A stretch of DNA of 64,000 bases from Morella rubra (lineage: Eukaryota > Streptophyta > Magnoliopsida > Fagales > Myricaceae). Both the position numbers and the translations under genes were made by a program. The stretch lies in assembly GCA_003952965.2 (NCBI GenBank), contig CM025850.1, positions 20,517,552-20,581,551 of the forward strand, given 5' to 3'. Numbering within the stretch: the first letter of the stretch is position 1; the number at the start of each line of letters is the position of its first letter. Under the pieces are notes generated by a model. It was not told the DNA's origin. It searched no databases and saw only the letters and a program-made list of their open reading frames with translations. Shown one piece after another: positions 1 through 13,558 of this stretch.

Positions 1-70
1 ACGGGCGTTACCTCTTTAAAATACACTTACGCCTCACTTGAAACTCCAATCACGCGCTGACATCGCAACT

Positions 71-229
71 NNNNNNNNNNNNNNNNNNNNNNNNNNNNNN
101 NNNNNNNNNNNNNNNNNNNNNNNNNNNNNNNNNNNNNNNNNNNNNNNNNNNNNNNNNNNNNNNNNNNNNNNNNNNNNNNNNNNNNNNNNNNNNNNNNNNN
201 NNNNNNNNNNNNNNNNNNNNNNNNNNNNN
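71..229. other. Assembly gap (run of N)
   Basis: 159 undetermined bases. Any reading frame drawn across it is meaningless. Sequence on either side is AT-rich and non-coding. Confidence 0.99.
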
Positions 230-539
230 GTTTGAGAGCATAACATCTCACATCACCCTTTTTCAACTCTAAATTTGTCCAAATTTTCTTGGATTATCCA
301 CGTCTTCCTCTCAGGATGCAACACCGCACACAAATTTTCACAAATGTTAGGTACTAATGTTAGGCACTTTCGTTTGCAAAAGTATTTTAGATTATAATGA
401 ATGCAAATAAATTCACAAAACAAACATCCAAAATCTCAAAAAATCTTAAGTCAACACACCAATAACTTTAACTCAACTCCCAAAATTTCACAAGAACTCC
501 AATACTTATTTTTTAAAAATATATAACAAATCTTCTCTT
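230..539. other. Non-coding AT-rich sequence, host of a solo LTR
   Basis: No gene seen. It is AT-rich and repetitive in texture (recurrent 'caaactcc'-like words) and resumes after the LTR at 1253 with the same texture. The LTR therefore probably landed inside an older AT-rich repeat spanning roughly 360-1540. Confidence 0.5.
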
Positions 540-1252
540 TGTTGGAATATGCCCTCAAAACCAAGTTATTAGAATAATTATGAGATAATTATTTCTTTTA
601 TCGTCACATGTATTTATTTCTTATCGGGTATAATGTTGTAACATAAGATATTACACACTTATATTGTTAAGTGAAATTATAAAAAATCATGCCGATGATT
701 AATGAATCAAAAGCAGGGAGTATGACTTCTTGATTCCCTATTAATGAGTTACAAAATTGTGAATTAAGAATTATATGAGCTAAATCGTGATATTATTCTG
801 GTTCTATTAGCTCATGTGGAATATAGTATGGTGGAAGGATAAATAACAAATAATTGTTAGCAAAAGGGATTTCACGAAAATAGTCTCATTATCTCGGGGG
901 TCAATTGTGATATGTTAATGGACATTATCACAATTTGTAGAAGCCCATGATTTTGGAATACAAAATATAAGGGAGTTAAATGAAAAATAGTTTTTTATTA
1001 TGATCCTACGACCGAGATTTGAGATCCCTAAAGATCCCACGCATAAGCATAGGAGAAGCTTTGAGTAAGCCATTATAAATAGCTTAAAACTTCATTTGAG
1101 AGAGAAGAAGTCATTTTTGCGAGAATCATTCTCTCTCTAAAAACTCTCTTTCTCGACTTCTCTCTCAAGAACTACATGCATCGATTTGTAGGGGGCAGAA
1201 TGCTTGGGCTGCTTGATTTCAACGATCTAGATTTCTGCTGTGAAATCTTACA
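540..1252. mobile_element. Solo LTR, Copia-like, with 5-bp target-site duplication
   Basis: The 713-bp segment starts TGTTGGAATATGCCC, a start I recognise from plant Copia LTRs, and ends CTTACA, giving canonical TG...CA ends. It is flanked by a perfect 5-bp direct repeat CTCTT (535-539 and 1253-1257). No gag or pol reading frame and no second LTR lie next to it. This is the expected product of recombination between the two LTRs of a complete element. The ends and the duplication are seen directly; the Copia assignment is from the terminal sequence only. Confidence 0.85.
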
Positions 1253-1257
1253 CTCTT

Positions 1258-2084
1258 TCCATATTTTTTCCAAACTCTAATACTTTTTTTGTTAAAAATT
1301 TATCAAATCATCTCTCTCTATACTATTTTTCAAACTCCAAAAAAATTGAATATATTAAAACTTTTCACAACTTTTACATAAAACTTTATAAAACTTCAAT
1401 CTACATAAATATTCACAAATCTATCAACAATTTTAAAATTTTTACAAGTTTTTATAATACCAATATCCCCTTAGTATTGTCATCCTATTTATTTTTATTT
1501 CTTAAATAAAAATAATAAAATTTTCTATTTGTTCTTTAGAAACTCATTTTTCAATGACTAAAGTCACTATCACTGCGTTATTTGAGTAAACTTGACTGGG
1601 TAATAGGCAGTAGGCTGACCACTCCCAACCAAAAAGCATATAACTGTGATTAGAGAAAGAAACGCATATAACTCTGATCGTTTTGGGTGGTACCGAAAAG
1701 TACAACTTAGAAAAAACAATTTCCTTCTATATATTTGGGGCATATGAGAACATTATTTTTGACATACGTCTATCCAACCCCATACTCAGTTAAGCTAATT
1801 AGTGTGTCCAGCCCAATACTCAAAAATCGAGCACAATAAATTGGGCATTTTTACCGGACAAAGAACAATATCAACTTATTAACTTTTACTTTTCTTTTCT
1901 TTTTGACACCCAACATGTTGTAATAAGCCCCTATTATAAATGGGATTTAGTAGCAACATTATCTCAGATATCTATTGTCTTCCTTGATCGATATACAATA
2001 ATGACGACTCCCACCTTTTCAGACCTAAATATTTTTAGTTTTCTTCCATCATCCATGTCTTTCTCCATCGGTATGTCGTTCCCA
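1258..2084. other. Non-coding AT-rich sequence
   Basis: No credible gene. A short open frame around 1240-1509 is AT-rich low-complexity sequence (Asn, Lys, Phe, Tyr) and starts inside the solo LTR, so it is not coding. The rest is unremarkable. Confidence 0.5.
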
Positions 2085-4830
2085 TATGGTCACTAATGAT
2101 AGGTATTGATGATGCCAAAATCACCAAGAGTTGGAGCCGATCAGACCTGAAAGGGAACAAGAAGAGGGGTAGTGTGGAGACTCTGATGCTAAGTTAGATC
2201 TCAAGAAGAGTTTAGTATTAGAGGAGCAATTAAGCTTAAGAAAATATGAAAGAGGTACCTGCCTATTTATATGTGGGAGGATTAGAGTCCTAAAGGAGTT
2301 TAATACGTGAGCTTTAGGACTCCTTGGATACCAGGTAGGAAGGCATGGAGGGATTAATTCATATGCGTGCGGGCTTGGGGCCTCGAGAACGTCTATGGAC
2401 TTGGGCAGGACTACAGTTGGGCTATTGTATTTCTAATGGGCTAGGTCGGTCATATTATGGCCCTTCAGTAGTCCTCCCCTTTAAATGAGATTGGTCTAAT
2501 CGAATTTTTGGGACCATCGTTGTTAGGCTACCCAATAGACCGTATTATGGGTTATCATTGGTGGCCTTTAGGGCTTCAAATTATGGGGTGTGGATCCCGC
2601 TTGCTTCTGTCAGTGTTCCTTGGGTTTATGGGTTCACTGGCGCTCACGGGCTCTGGCCTTGATGGGCTGGATAATGCGTGCATGAAGGTTGATCGGGGGA
2701 AGGCCAAGTCATATGCATTTTGGGCTTTGGCCTGGCATCGGTCCAGCCTTAGGATTTCTAAAGCTCGAAGGAATGGCGGCAAGGAGGCTTGGACAATAGG
2801 GCTGTGAGGCATATTTCTAGCATTTGACCTGGTCCATTTCGAGCTGTTTGAAATAAAGGAGAGTGGGTAGGTGGGGAGATGCTTATCAACTTGAGTGCTC
2901 TGCAAGTTATCAGGTTTGGGTTTCATCATTTCTTTCTGCAGCGCCCGATATCCGTCTCCGCCTTGCCTTTTCAACACTGTCACTATACCTCGCAAGGGAT
3001 CTGTGCCTTATGGCTTCATCTAGTTCTAGGGTTGGGGAGGCTGGAGAAACCCTACGCCTAAGGGAACCTCTACCTGTGTCCCAATGGTTGTCCGATCGTA
3101 CCAAGACCGAGTTGGCCGAATTAAGGCTTAAGTATTGTGTTTCTCCCACCATTGCGTTGAAGGTGCCAGAACACAAGGAAAGGGTGGTGTGTCCCGAAAG
3201 CAGATGAAATTGCCTTTTTTGAAAGTGTTACAAACGGAAGGCTCGATTCACTCTGACTAAGGATATGCGGCAGCTGTTACGGTGGTTTTCTCTGTGTCCT
3301 GCTCAACTGCCTCCCAATAGCTGGTGATTAGCGTTGGGTTTCTTCGTCCTGTGGGAGAAATTACTTTTACAGAGAGGCCTTCGGGTTGGCGAGAGTTTGT
3401 TTGGTGCTATAAGCTACAAATGAGTAAGCATGGCATGTATTACTTCCAGGCTCGGGACGAGCGCGTTTGTTCAACGGTCTTCCATCTAACTGCAAAGGCT
3501 GGCATAGAAGTCCTTTTTTGTGTCTGGTGAAGGATGGGAATACCCTTTGGGAGAAGAAAATCCTGTTAGGGTTCAACACACTTGCGGAGTGACTTCTACT
3601 CAGGGTAATGCCTCTTATCCTTTGCTCTTGATTTCTCACGTGTGCTTGGGCATTTTGTATAACTTTTCGTTTGGTGGGATGTTGTGAAGCAACTTGGGAA
3701 ACACTAAATCTAACCCTGAAGGAGGACTCACGTATCAAGCGAGCATTGGTCGGCAAGCCCTGGGACGTGGCTGAGTTGCTGTCCTCCGCGAAGGTTGCAG
3801 GCGCCACTTCAATAGGTGAGTCTATGTGATTAATTTTGTGATTCATATGCTACTGTTGTAAGAGACTATTTATGTTGTTGTGAGTTAGGGTAGGTATTTT
3901 CATGTTGATCCATCGTGGTATGCTGGAATGGGAGTTTGTGGATTTGGTGTGCAGCAAACCAGATCTTCTCACTTTATATTGTGAGCAAAAGTGAGTAGCA
4001 GACGTAAAATATTTAAGTAAAGAGGGGATAGGCCACTTAAAGCCGTTCCAAGAGGAAAGTTGAGTCACACCTGTTCTGGTCTGAGGTCTCCTAGTTTGGC
4101 AATCTGCGTGACTAGGCCTGGTACTGTTGCCTGTGAGACCAGGTCTGCTGCTGCTCGTTGAAGGACAGTGTCATCCATATCAAGTAGTAACAGCGTGGAG
4201 ATCGTAAAAGAAGTTCCTACTCCTACCGGTGCTTCGACTGATAAGCCTCGAAACCGTTTACGGAAGAGGATTACTTTGACAGACGAGGAAGAGGGCTCAC
4301 CTATCACCCGAACAGAGCAGTAGCATGCACAGAGATCCTCTTGAGGGATCATCCTCTTCCCCTCTGAAGGTGAGTCGTCTTTTGGGTTGCAAGAAGTGAT
4401 GGTAGCTATGAAAAGGTAAATTGGTGTGGCTGGTCCTTCTGCCACTCCAACAGAGAGTCGAAACCAAAGTTGGGGAACTAGTCCTTCTGCTCAGCCAATG
4501 GAGAGTCCAGAGCTGCCTCCGTCGCCTATGGCCTCTTCGGGGTAAGCTGAAATGGAAGGCCATGGCGTAACGGGTTCGATTGGTGTTGGTGTTGGCACTG
4601 GTTCTAATCTTGTCCCAGAGGTGTTCGAGCAAGTGGAGAATGTCGCAGCGATCTATTGTCGAGGCTTTGGGCGAGGATTGACAATTCTAAAACAAGGCAT
4701 TCATGGAGGGGGTGGGGGCATGGTCAAGCCCGCCTCCTCAGCTTTAGAATCATCCCCTTTCAAAAGTCTTTCCCGGAGCTCCTGCTCTCAAGGTTGCCAC
4801 CAACGGCTCCACAGAAGATGGAACAGACGT

Positions 4831-4861
<31 letters not shown>

Positions 4862-6650
4862 CTGTCTTTTTCTTCCGTTTGGAAGTCCACAAAGCCAAAG
4901 GTTGACAATCAAAAAAGTTCGTCATTCCTCGACCCTTACATGGCTACTTTTAGAAACATCGCTAGGTTATGGTACCCTGTGAGATCCTGTTGAAGGCTGC
5001 CATCTCCTTTTGGAAACTTCCGGGGTTTCTGTTCTCCGTTTGTCCGACGGTCCTTGGACGCACAATTCCTTACTCCCTGTGTCAATTCCCTTCTCTATAC
5101 ACTGGAATTATTATCTATATGCCAGTTCCATTTTTGCCCCCTTTCCTTGGCCAACCTGCACTTTCTTACGGCTCGTAGATCTAGGCTTTGCAATAACAGT
5201 CTCTCGGTCATTAACCACAGCTTCGGCATAATACGTTCAAGGGTCCGCCGTTGCTGGTTCGCTAGGAGACCACACTTGCTCTGGGGAGGAGGAGTTTGTG
5301 CTTGAAGGGCGGCCAGTTCGTTGCGAGATTGAGTATGGAAGCCGACACAACGTTGGTAAGCATGCCAAAGTTTAGTCTAATCTCATACCATGAGAAACAG
5401 ATTGGGTCAAAAGTCTGAAGCCCTTATTTTGCGTCCAGTGATGTCATTTTTGGACGTTGCTGAGATTGTGGTCGTCAGGTTTTCTGGTTGCCCCTCAGTC
5501 GCTGGTGTAGCTCACAAGTGGGTCAGCGAAATGGGTTAAAAGGATACCACAATGGGAGAGGAGGCCTTAAAGGTCCCAGCACATTAGGCTTGGGTTGGTT
5601 TACTACACGGAATAGGAAACACTGGCTGGTTCGACTAGTGCCGGGTTCGCTCGAGCGACTACAAACCCGAATTGGACGCGCAACACCTACACTATAGAAG
5701 AGTCTTTATAACCGCTGCATCCGTGAGTGGTCGCTGAAGGATGGGAGAGTCAACGCACGATTTACGGAATGCCCCATCTCTTGAATGTCTCTCTTCGTCA
5801 ATCTCTCAGTCTTTTACAGGGAGTTTTGATTGAGGAAGATGGCATATTGTCTTTGTGGCTACGCAGTGAGCTGGACAGTATTTGACCCGCTTTTAGTCAG
5901 AAAGATTCACTCCTTAGGGTTGTGTTCTAAAGGCTTTGCCGCTTCGGCCATTAGCGTTTGCGCGCGTTTTCCTCAACATAAGACTAGTAGAACATTCTGC
6001 AAACACTGGCGAAGCTCAAAGATGATAGTAAGGGGCACTACTCACACATAGGCCCGTAGACTGTGGCAGGTCACCGCACCGATGGCTTCACGTCGGTAGG
6101 CATATGCTAGCCGGCATAAGACAAGCTTTATTTGAGACGCACGTGTCAGTCTGCCTGGGCAAACTTTAGACTGTCTCATATTTAACTCTTGACATTTGAT
6201 AGCGGTGTGGGAGAATAGCCGAGGAAAGAAGGTTTGCAGTGTTTGGCGTAGACCTTGTTCAACCTCGCAAGGCGTGGAAGCTCCAATAGCTCGAACAGGC
6301 TATTCGCCTAACAGTGTGTGGGAATATCCTCTGTTGTAGATTTCAACGTAGGGCGCAGCTGTTGGAGCTGCGGAAGCGTCTAGTCGTCAGATCTGGCAAA
6401 CGGGATTAGTCCGGCATTGGTGGTGGGATCTGCCAGGGCGTCATAGCCAAGCACTTAGTTTTCTCGAGGTTGGCAGTGTAGGTTCTATCTACTTTACTGG
6501 CACCCTATCAGGAAGGACGCTATTTCTGGATGGCCTATCGCTGACACTGACGGGGTAGCTTCACGCGCGCGGATAGCTACGACTGTCCGACTCTGATAGA
6601 ATCTTAATTGGACGGAGCAGAGGTGTGGAGCCCGCGTGGGTGACTCGGCA
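2085..6650 (+). mobile_element. Decayed Gypsy-type retrotransposon (Transposase_28-like region)
   Basis: The block is visibly richer in G+C than its surroundings and has no long open frame. Around 3010-3207 a frame opens MASSSSRVGEAGETLRL. Around 3320-3600, read through frame changes, are words such as 'SKHGMYYFQAR' and a following W-rich stretch. These resemble the 'putative gypsy type transposon' (Transposase_28) domain of plant retroelement proteins. The 2.1-2.5 kb part looks LTR-like but I could not find a matching second LTR. Most of 3.9-6.65 kb matches nothing I recognise. The element cannot be functional. Boundaries are approximate. Confidence 0.45.
4833..4861. repeat. Poly-T tract of 29 bases
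   Basis: An uninterrupted T run inside the decayed element. It could be the poly-A tail of a minus-strand retroposon or simple homopolymer expansion. No flanking duplication was identified. Confidence 0.9.
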
Positions 6651-9600
6651 CGCCCGGTCCACTTTACGTACCTCTTCCGTCCGCGAGGTAAACAGTTTTC
6701 CTTTTCCTTGCAATTAGGAGTATGAGAATATGATCATATGTAGATATATCAGGTCGAGAGATTACTCAATATTATTATCATCATAAAGTTAGTCTTTGTT
6801 GGTGAAAAAACTAAGGCTTGAGGGGAAATAGGTTGGGTTCTTTTGAAATGTTATTACTATATTAGTGGAAGGAAATCATAATAAGTTTTTTCAGGGATTT
6901 AGTAAACAAGTCACACGGAATTAAATAGGAAAAATAAAATGGATTAATTAAGGAGATTTCAAAACTACAGTTAAAAATTTAAAGTAGGTTGTGGCGTAAG
7001 GAGGGACAGAATAAAATGAATTACACATACATATTGATTTGCTTTATATAGGTAGCATGTTATAAAGAACAAAAACCTTTTACGATGATACAAAAGTAAC
7101 AAGATAATAAGTACAAAAAATGGAAGTTGTTTACAACTTTCTATCCCACCACACCCATGAAACCGACTAATAGAAACAGGACCTAAACCAACAAAACAAC
7201 TACCACTGATGTCTAGTCCATCTCCGACTCAGTATCGGAGGTTAGGTCGATAATCTCACATTATGCACGTTGGATAGGGAGTTCTGACTCTGGCGATGAG
7301 GATCTTGGGTGTTCTGGTTGAGGATGAACATGGTGCAATGTGGAAGATGTCTGGATTGCAGAGCATTTTCAACAAACCGAAATACCTCATGTAGGAGAAC
7401 TATGCATCGGTGCACGTGATCCTATAGGTAGTGTATGCAATAAGTTGAGCCAGGCGCTGTCGGTTTGTAACCCCAGCCGTGAATACTCAAAACTGATTGC
7501 GGGCTATAGAGAGTTCCACCAATAGGAGTTGGAGTCATAATTTAAGCGCCTACCTATGGACAAAATTATGGTAATGTCGAGTGATTAACAATGCAAACCA
7601 GTTGTGGCGTCAGCCGCAATTCAATAAATGTCAATTTGAATTGTCGAGTTATGGCCTTCTGATAGCCATACGTCTGACCAAGTACATTTGGAATTGATAC
7701 ATGGCCAAGCAAGAATCACACACACTCACAACGGGTGCTCATTTCCTATTTGGACTTCAGTAAAAGGGGAAAAAGGATATTCCACACAACAATACGCCAT
7801 TATTTAAAGTCAAAAGATAATGGCACGGAGAACAATCCAGGGTACAGCTACTACAACAGGAGATCTGGAGTGCTCCACGACCCTGCGGAAACTCGATGGC
7901 ATTATGTTACTTCGGTTGACCCTTGGTTAAGTCTTAAACTGTCTAGTTCACTTTTTCTTATTCTCGTTATGGGATTGTCGCATTGGTGGGTGTTGATTTA
8001 ATTCCGCGATCTGATAATCAAACATTCCCCCGCAAGTCTAAGAGGTTCTCCAGTACCTTCTCATCTTCCTCTCGCGCGACTTGTCCCACGCACTTCGCCC
8101 ACGCGCCACCAAAGGAAACTCAATATTCAGGAAAGCATGGGGTTGAGATACGTTTCACGCCAGGATACCAACACACTATCTTTCACGTGGCGGTCTTGGC
8201 ACTATCCTCTGATCTCGTTCCGTGGTAATAGTACCTCGGTAGAGTCACCTGGTATCAGACCCCTTCTGGGTATGGCGCTCTATCATTTTGGATTCATTGC
8301 TGGATCGCAACTCCATATTATGCGGGTAGGATGCGAGAGTAAGGGTTCGCCTCCAATTATTCAGCATGACGAGGATCTCTATCGATAGTCGAACACGGCA
8401 TCTATACAAAAGTGGTATGTACAGAATTCAGAGTGTCGAGAAATGAAGCCACCGCTGCATATAATTATCACCAAACGGACAAGCAACCTAAATTCATAGT
8501 AACTTTTCTTAATCCATAAATGAGTGTTCATTTTATGATATTCATGCATTAGACTCAGTAAACCTATCATGTACCACATGCTGTTAATTGGCAAGTCCAA
8601 CAACTTATACATTTAAGTTATTTTTTTATTCATTGCTAACCCAATAAGGACTGGCTGTCTTCAAAAGAAAGGATTTTAGAGCTCTTGGCTAGTTAGATAG
8701 ACACGATTTTACTATAACAAACAAGATTGCAATCGCATCTTGAGACACAGATGTAGAGATATAGAATGAAAACTCTTTCACGCGGGCATAGTTTAATAAA
8801 GTTCTTCTAACTCCCGGGTAGTTAGCAACAGGTCTTCTAGGTCATTTTAGCAAGTCTTACTGGGCATACTCTTCCAGTTGTTTACTCACAGAAGCTAAGC
8901 GGAGAGCAAATTGCTATCAAGATAGGGATGACATATTCCCATTACTGTGTGAAAACAAGCGGTCTCTCATTTGCATCTGGCTTTTAGTGCATAACTTATT
9001 TTAGAGAAGGGTTTGTCTTCCTGAGATATCCGAGAGCAGTGAAAAAAAAGGTTTTTCCGGCAGTAGTCAAAATAAAGCTTTTCACGATTTCATGCTAACG
9101 TTAGGCTACAGGAGCAGGCCAATGCTATTTTTTTCTTTCTCAATTCATCAGACACTCTCAAAGGCATCTTGGTGCTCTAAGTGTGAGATAGTCCCAACCA
9201 GCTATTACTCGTCTTGCGCTTCACTTCCCATCTTTCTCGCCACCAATGGCAGGGCCCGGGGGGCGTGGGGGTGATGATGGTTCCATCAACCACTGCTAAC
9301 CAAACCACCCAACCACAAGACCACCACAAATTGATAAGGGGGTAAGGAGAACCACAGACTGAGTCCTAGCCTTGGTCAAAAAAGGAACCTATAAGTTCCA
9401 GGAACTTCCCTCAAGGAAAGAAAAGGAGAACATTTTTTTGATCTGACTTATACTCAGTGCATGCAACGCAGAGGGAGCTGTAAAGGTTTAGAAAACCAAT
9501 GGACAAAGGGAGTGTAGTGCAAGAAATTGGACTCATAGCATGACAGTACGCGCGGCATGCCACCTGCACAGACCCGCTGTAGCTTAGCTGAACCATCGAA

Positions 9601-9800
9601 CAAGCACCAACTCGGCCTTATGCGTGTCCCCCCGCAAGCACCATGGGTGTGTGACTGGCACGAGTGCTAGGCACCACTGCATGCCACCGCATAACCCATG
9701 TCTCAAGGATCTAACACCTACCATGACCATCAAACTATGATTGCCGGTAGGTATCAAATATATCTCCATCTGTTTGTGGGTAAATTATTTAACTAGCATC
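6651..9800. other. Gene-free region, origin not recognised
   Basis: No exon, repeat terminus or conserved domain could be supported on either strand. Short open frames here have no family resemblance and no coding texture. The first part (to about 7.2 kb) is AT-rich. The middle (7.2-9.8 kb) is of mixed composition and looks like old transposon debris. Confidence 0.5.
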
Positions 9801-10636
9801 GGTATACGATAGTTTTCCTTTCCATTGCAACCTAAACCTTAATATGTTATTGCACTAACCTTTAATAAATGACAAGAACAAATGCTCTGTTTCGGCGCAC
9901 TGCACAAAGGACAAGAAATCGTCGCAATTCCACCAGCAAAGTAGGAACATAGGTATTTATACCAACACATGCCAGAATATATCATAAGCTCAGAGTTGTT
10001 GTGCGATCAGAACTTTATCCAAGATGGATCACAAGGAATTTATAAACCAGCAACTGCTTTGGCGCCCCCCTCCCCTTCTTTCATTCCATTGTAATTTTCC
10101 ACAACGACAAACTTCTTATACAGAGAAAATGACAGCATTGACATGCGATACGATAGCAAAAGATGGATTGAAGAAAATATGAATAGAACTGATATAGTGC
10201 TATAAAACTATCTGCATAAATCCTCAGTGGACGAATAAAGATGCACATCAAGTTGAACACAGATGGAAATAACTTTCTCTACTGGGTGGAGCAAATGGAA
10301 ACTACAAAATTATGATCTGAGACATCGAATCAGCTCTTGTCTGGCAATTGAAAAGTAGAAAACTACATTATACAACCAACGATCTTGTTTTTACATTTTG
10401 CATCAAGGCCTTAAGTTAATGCAGTCATTTTGGGAAGGTGGCACTACATGCATGAAAAATAACCAGCAGCAACCATGAACCAGTGCCATTTTGGCCCTAA
10501 CTTGCTCAAACCAATAAGAAACAGTTTCATGGAGCATTTTGTGTGGAGTGACTTATCAAAATGTAGTCTTTAAACCATGGGAAGAACTGGAATAACCTTT
10601 AGTAAGCATTCATTGGGCTCATAGAACCACTGATGC
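9801..10636. other. 3' flank of HSFA5
   Basis: No gene seen. Because HSFA5 runs on the minus strand, roughly the last 300-400 bases before 10637 should hold its 3' untranslated region. I did not identify a single convincing polyadenylation signal. Confidence 0.4.
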
Positions 10637-13558
10637 TCAAAGAGTGAGCTGTTCCATGTTCTTGGCATTTCGGGACATTCCAAAGCCTGACCTTCCATCA
10701 TCTTGTTCATCATATGGGTTTGCTCTATATGTAGAACTTGCTTCTTCATTGTCTGAACAACCTGGTCTTTCAGTTAGGAATTGTTCCCAAAAGACATCAT
10801 TTACTCTTGCAGGAGCAGCTGCGGGCTCCTTGCTTTTTGGAGGCCTTTGAGAGGAAGATATAGCTGTGTCGTCAGCTGGATTTTTGGTCTTTGAAAAAGA
10901 TACAGTATCAGCGTCATTACCATTAGTATCAGACACTGAATCAGGGGATTTACCAATTTCCACAGCTAGTTGGGGCATCCTTGCTGAATAAGGACTTTTG
11001 TTGACTTGCAACGGAGAAGAGGCCAGAGTTAGATTTAAATGACAGGAAATGTGACCATCACATTCTTCATTAGAGGCCAAACTTGGCTGCAAAGGGTAGG
11101 GCCTTGGGCCTTCATTAGTCAGCATTTTTCGAGACAATGTGGAATCCATTTTAAGAGTGAAAGATGTTCCTGTATCCGACAGCTCTAATGTTTCAAGTGG
11201 AAATACAAACCCTTCGGTTCTCATCTGCTGACCTTTTGGTGCACCCTCAGATATTTTTCTCTGCGGACTTCCTCCATCTTCATTGGAACTCTGTGTGCTA
11301 TGTGAAACCAAGTTCATGTCTGAAACGGCTGGTGATAATTCTAATCTCAGCTTATTTGAGAAATCTTGATTAAAAACATTCCCAAACTCAGACCTACAAC
11401 TGCTATGGTTATCCACAAAACTATTCTCTGCAGCTAGCTGTGAGTGATCAACTTGAGGCAGTCGTCTTTTCTTATTATATGCAGAGAAATCCATAGATTC
11501 AATTCTTTGGGAAAGATTTTCACCAAAAGTTGGGTTCTGGAGAGCCTTCTCTAAGAAGGTCAGCAACTTCGTCTGCCTCTGCTCCATACTATCCACTCGT
11601 TGCTTTAGGTCTTCAAACTGAAGCTTTGCAGCTGAACGCTGCTGGTTTGACCTTATAACATTTGCCTCAAGTGCCAATTTCTCACGTGAAAGCCTCTCTA
11701 TCTCTTCATCTAGAGCTGCTCTTTCTGGATCCACCGCAGAACCTTGAGCTTGAGGAAGACTGTGACTGTGAATAGGTTTTCTACGATGGATATTTTTAAG
11801 AAAATGTTTTTGATCTTTAATGAAATCTTCATTGGCAAACTCCCATCTCTCAGGATCAATCTTCCGAAATCCCTGGTCACAAAAGCACATCAAAACTTGT
11901 CAGTTAAATTAAGTAAGACCTCTAAACAACCATGGTAATGCTTCTTACTCTTCCCAAAAAATTCTGTAAATTCCTACTAACAATGGCTAAGACGTAAAAG
12001 CAAAAATCCGTTCCTACCAGATGAAGGAAATTTTGGATGGTTAGATTCTACAATAAATATGGAAAAATGTCAAAAAATTTCAATTCTTAGGTTCTATTGG
12101 TATGTATTGGAAATGGAACCTCACATTGCAATTTACTCCCAGTTCTTAAGTTGAAGTAAGGTTTTTATCTTACTTAAGAAGTAAGATTTTTTTATCCATT
12201 ACTAGGAAAAAAATAAAACATAAAGAAAAGAATCATGGAAAAAGCTGCAAATAGCACTTGTGAGAAAAGATTGCCAAAAGATGTCACTGAAATAGAAAGC
12301 TGGAAACCAGTGTTGGACAATGTTGGCAACTTATGATTCAGCACGAGGAACATGAACTGAAAAGGAAAAGCCAAGTGGTGAGAGAATGCATTTCAATCAA
12401 GAATGCAAATCAAGTGCTTTAGAGTCACAGTAAAGCCCTGACAATAGCTTCAAATGGATGATTATGTATAAACTACAGAAAAAGGCAATCAATCAAAAGG
12501 AACAAATCTAGTCTTCTATACTACAAAGAAGCGAATCAGAGTTAGGAGGTCCATCTCCAATGACCAACACTGAATTCTGCCTCCAAGCTCAATCACCAAT
12601 CTGAGTTAGCATCCTCACCGCAAATATTCTATTTTTTCTCCTGCCTAGAGCATAAAGAAAAGCTATAATGGACAAAGCTCCTACTCTGATAAACCTCACA
12701 GCAAATCCTAGACACAAATGAAGAAAATTTCCTGACCATCTCATTCAACTTAATTAAACTTGCCTCCTTATCTGCACTGCTTTTTAAATTAATCCAAGAA
12801 AACAAACCCGAAGGTTCCTATCTGTCATCAAACGTCCTGCCATCCCCCACTATATATTTTACATGTCTCTTAAGCAATCATAATTTAGTTATCCTGTCTA
12901 GTTAACTCGGTCCACGAAAATCTCTGTACAAAACTACTTGATCTAAATTACAAACTTTAGCAATCAGAGCACTTGAAAAATATGCCAACGCATAGCTTCT
13001 GTACCTCCAGGAGAGAATGTTAGTAGGAACAATACAAATCAGAGACAACATTACAAAGTCCGCCGCATAGACAAAATAGATTTCAGAGGGAAAGCAACGA
13101 CGAAATACAACTTCTTAACCAACGGATTCGACCATTAAGTATCACCCAAGATTTCAGCTAACAATTATTGGAAACTATAACATGCTTCCCCTTCTCCAAA
13201 GAGCTCGACAATTACAACAAAGAAACCTAAATTCAATCAGGAAATCCTAACAGAAACAAAACCAAAATCGGAAGTAGAATTGGAACAAGAAGAAAACGAA
13301 TTTAGAGAGACTAACATAGGTATTGAGCTGGCGGATGAAGCTGGAGAAGTTGTTGTGCTTGAAATAGGTCGGAAGGAGAAGGCGGGCAAACTCGGGTGGG
13401 TTCCAGACCACGAAGCTGGCCTTGCTGGAGGTCCACGACACGATATCGTCAGTCACCGAGTCGTCCACCATGTCGTACGTCTTTATGAGAAACGGCGCCG
13501 GACCACCGCCAGTCCCTCCCGCGCCCGTGCTCCCGCTCGTTGTCGGAGCTCCATCCAT
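10637..13558 (-). CDS. HSFA5: Heat stress transcription factor A-5
   Basis: Two exons: 13316-13558 and 10637-11872, joined in phase 0 after Asn-Thr-Tyr of the DNA-binding domain, the position where plant HSF genes carry their conserved intron (here 1,443 bp, GT-AG). The product is 492 aa. In order it has a Gly/Ser/Thr-rich start, a winged-helix HSF DNA-binding domain (about 21-114, ending RRKPIHSHS), a class A heptad HR-A/B oligomerisation region (about 131-195), the basic nuclear localisation signal NKKRR (214-218), an aromatic/acidic AHA activation motif DVFWEQFL (440-447), and a Leu-rich export-type C-terminus MEQLTL. The conserved region around the AHA motif and the C-terminus are what make it A5 rather than A4. 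Class A5 HSFs act in the nucleus and are known to modulate class A4 factors. No breaks seen; it is a likely conserved anchor next to the variable receptor cluster. Confidence 0.95.

Noticed and set aside
27..266. Several open frames across the start of the window
   Set aside because: They run through the 159-base N gap and have no real sequence.
1240..1509. 89-residue open frame
   Set aside because: AT-rich low-complexity translation that starts inside the solo LTR; no domain.
4552..4982. Two overlapping frames of over 100 residues
   Set aside because: Both run through the 29-base T tract (poly-Phe) and have no coding texture outside it.
10644..11938. Plus-strand frames opposite HSFA5
   Set aside because: Shadows of the HSFA5 second exon.
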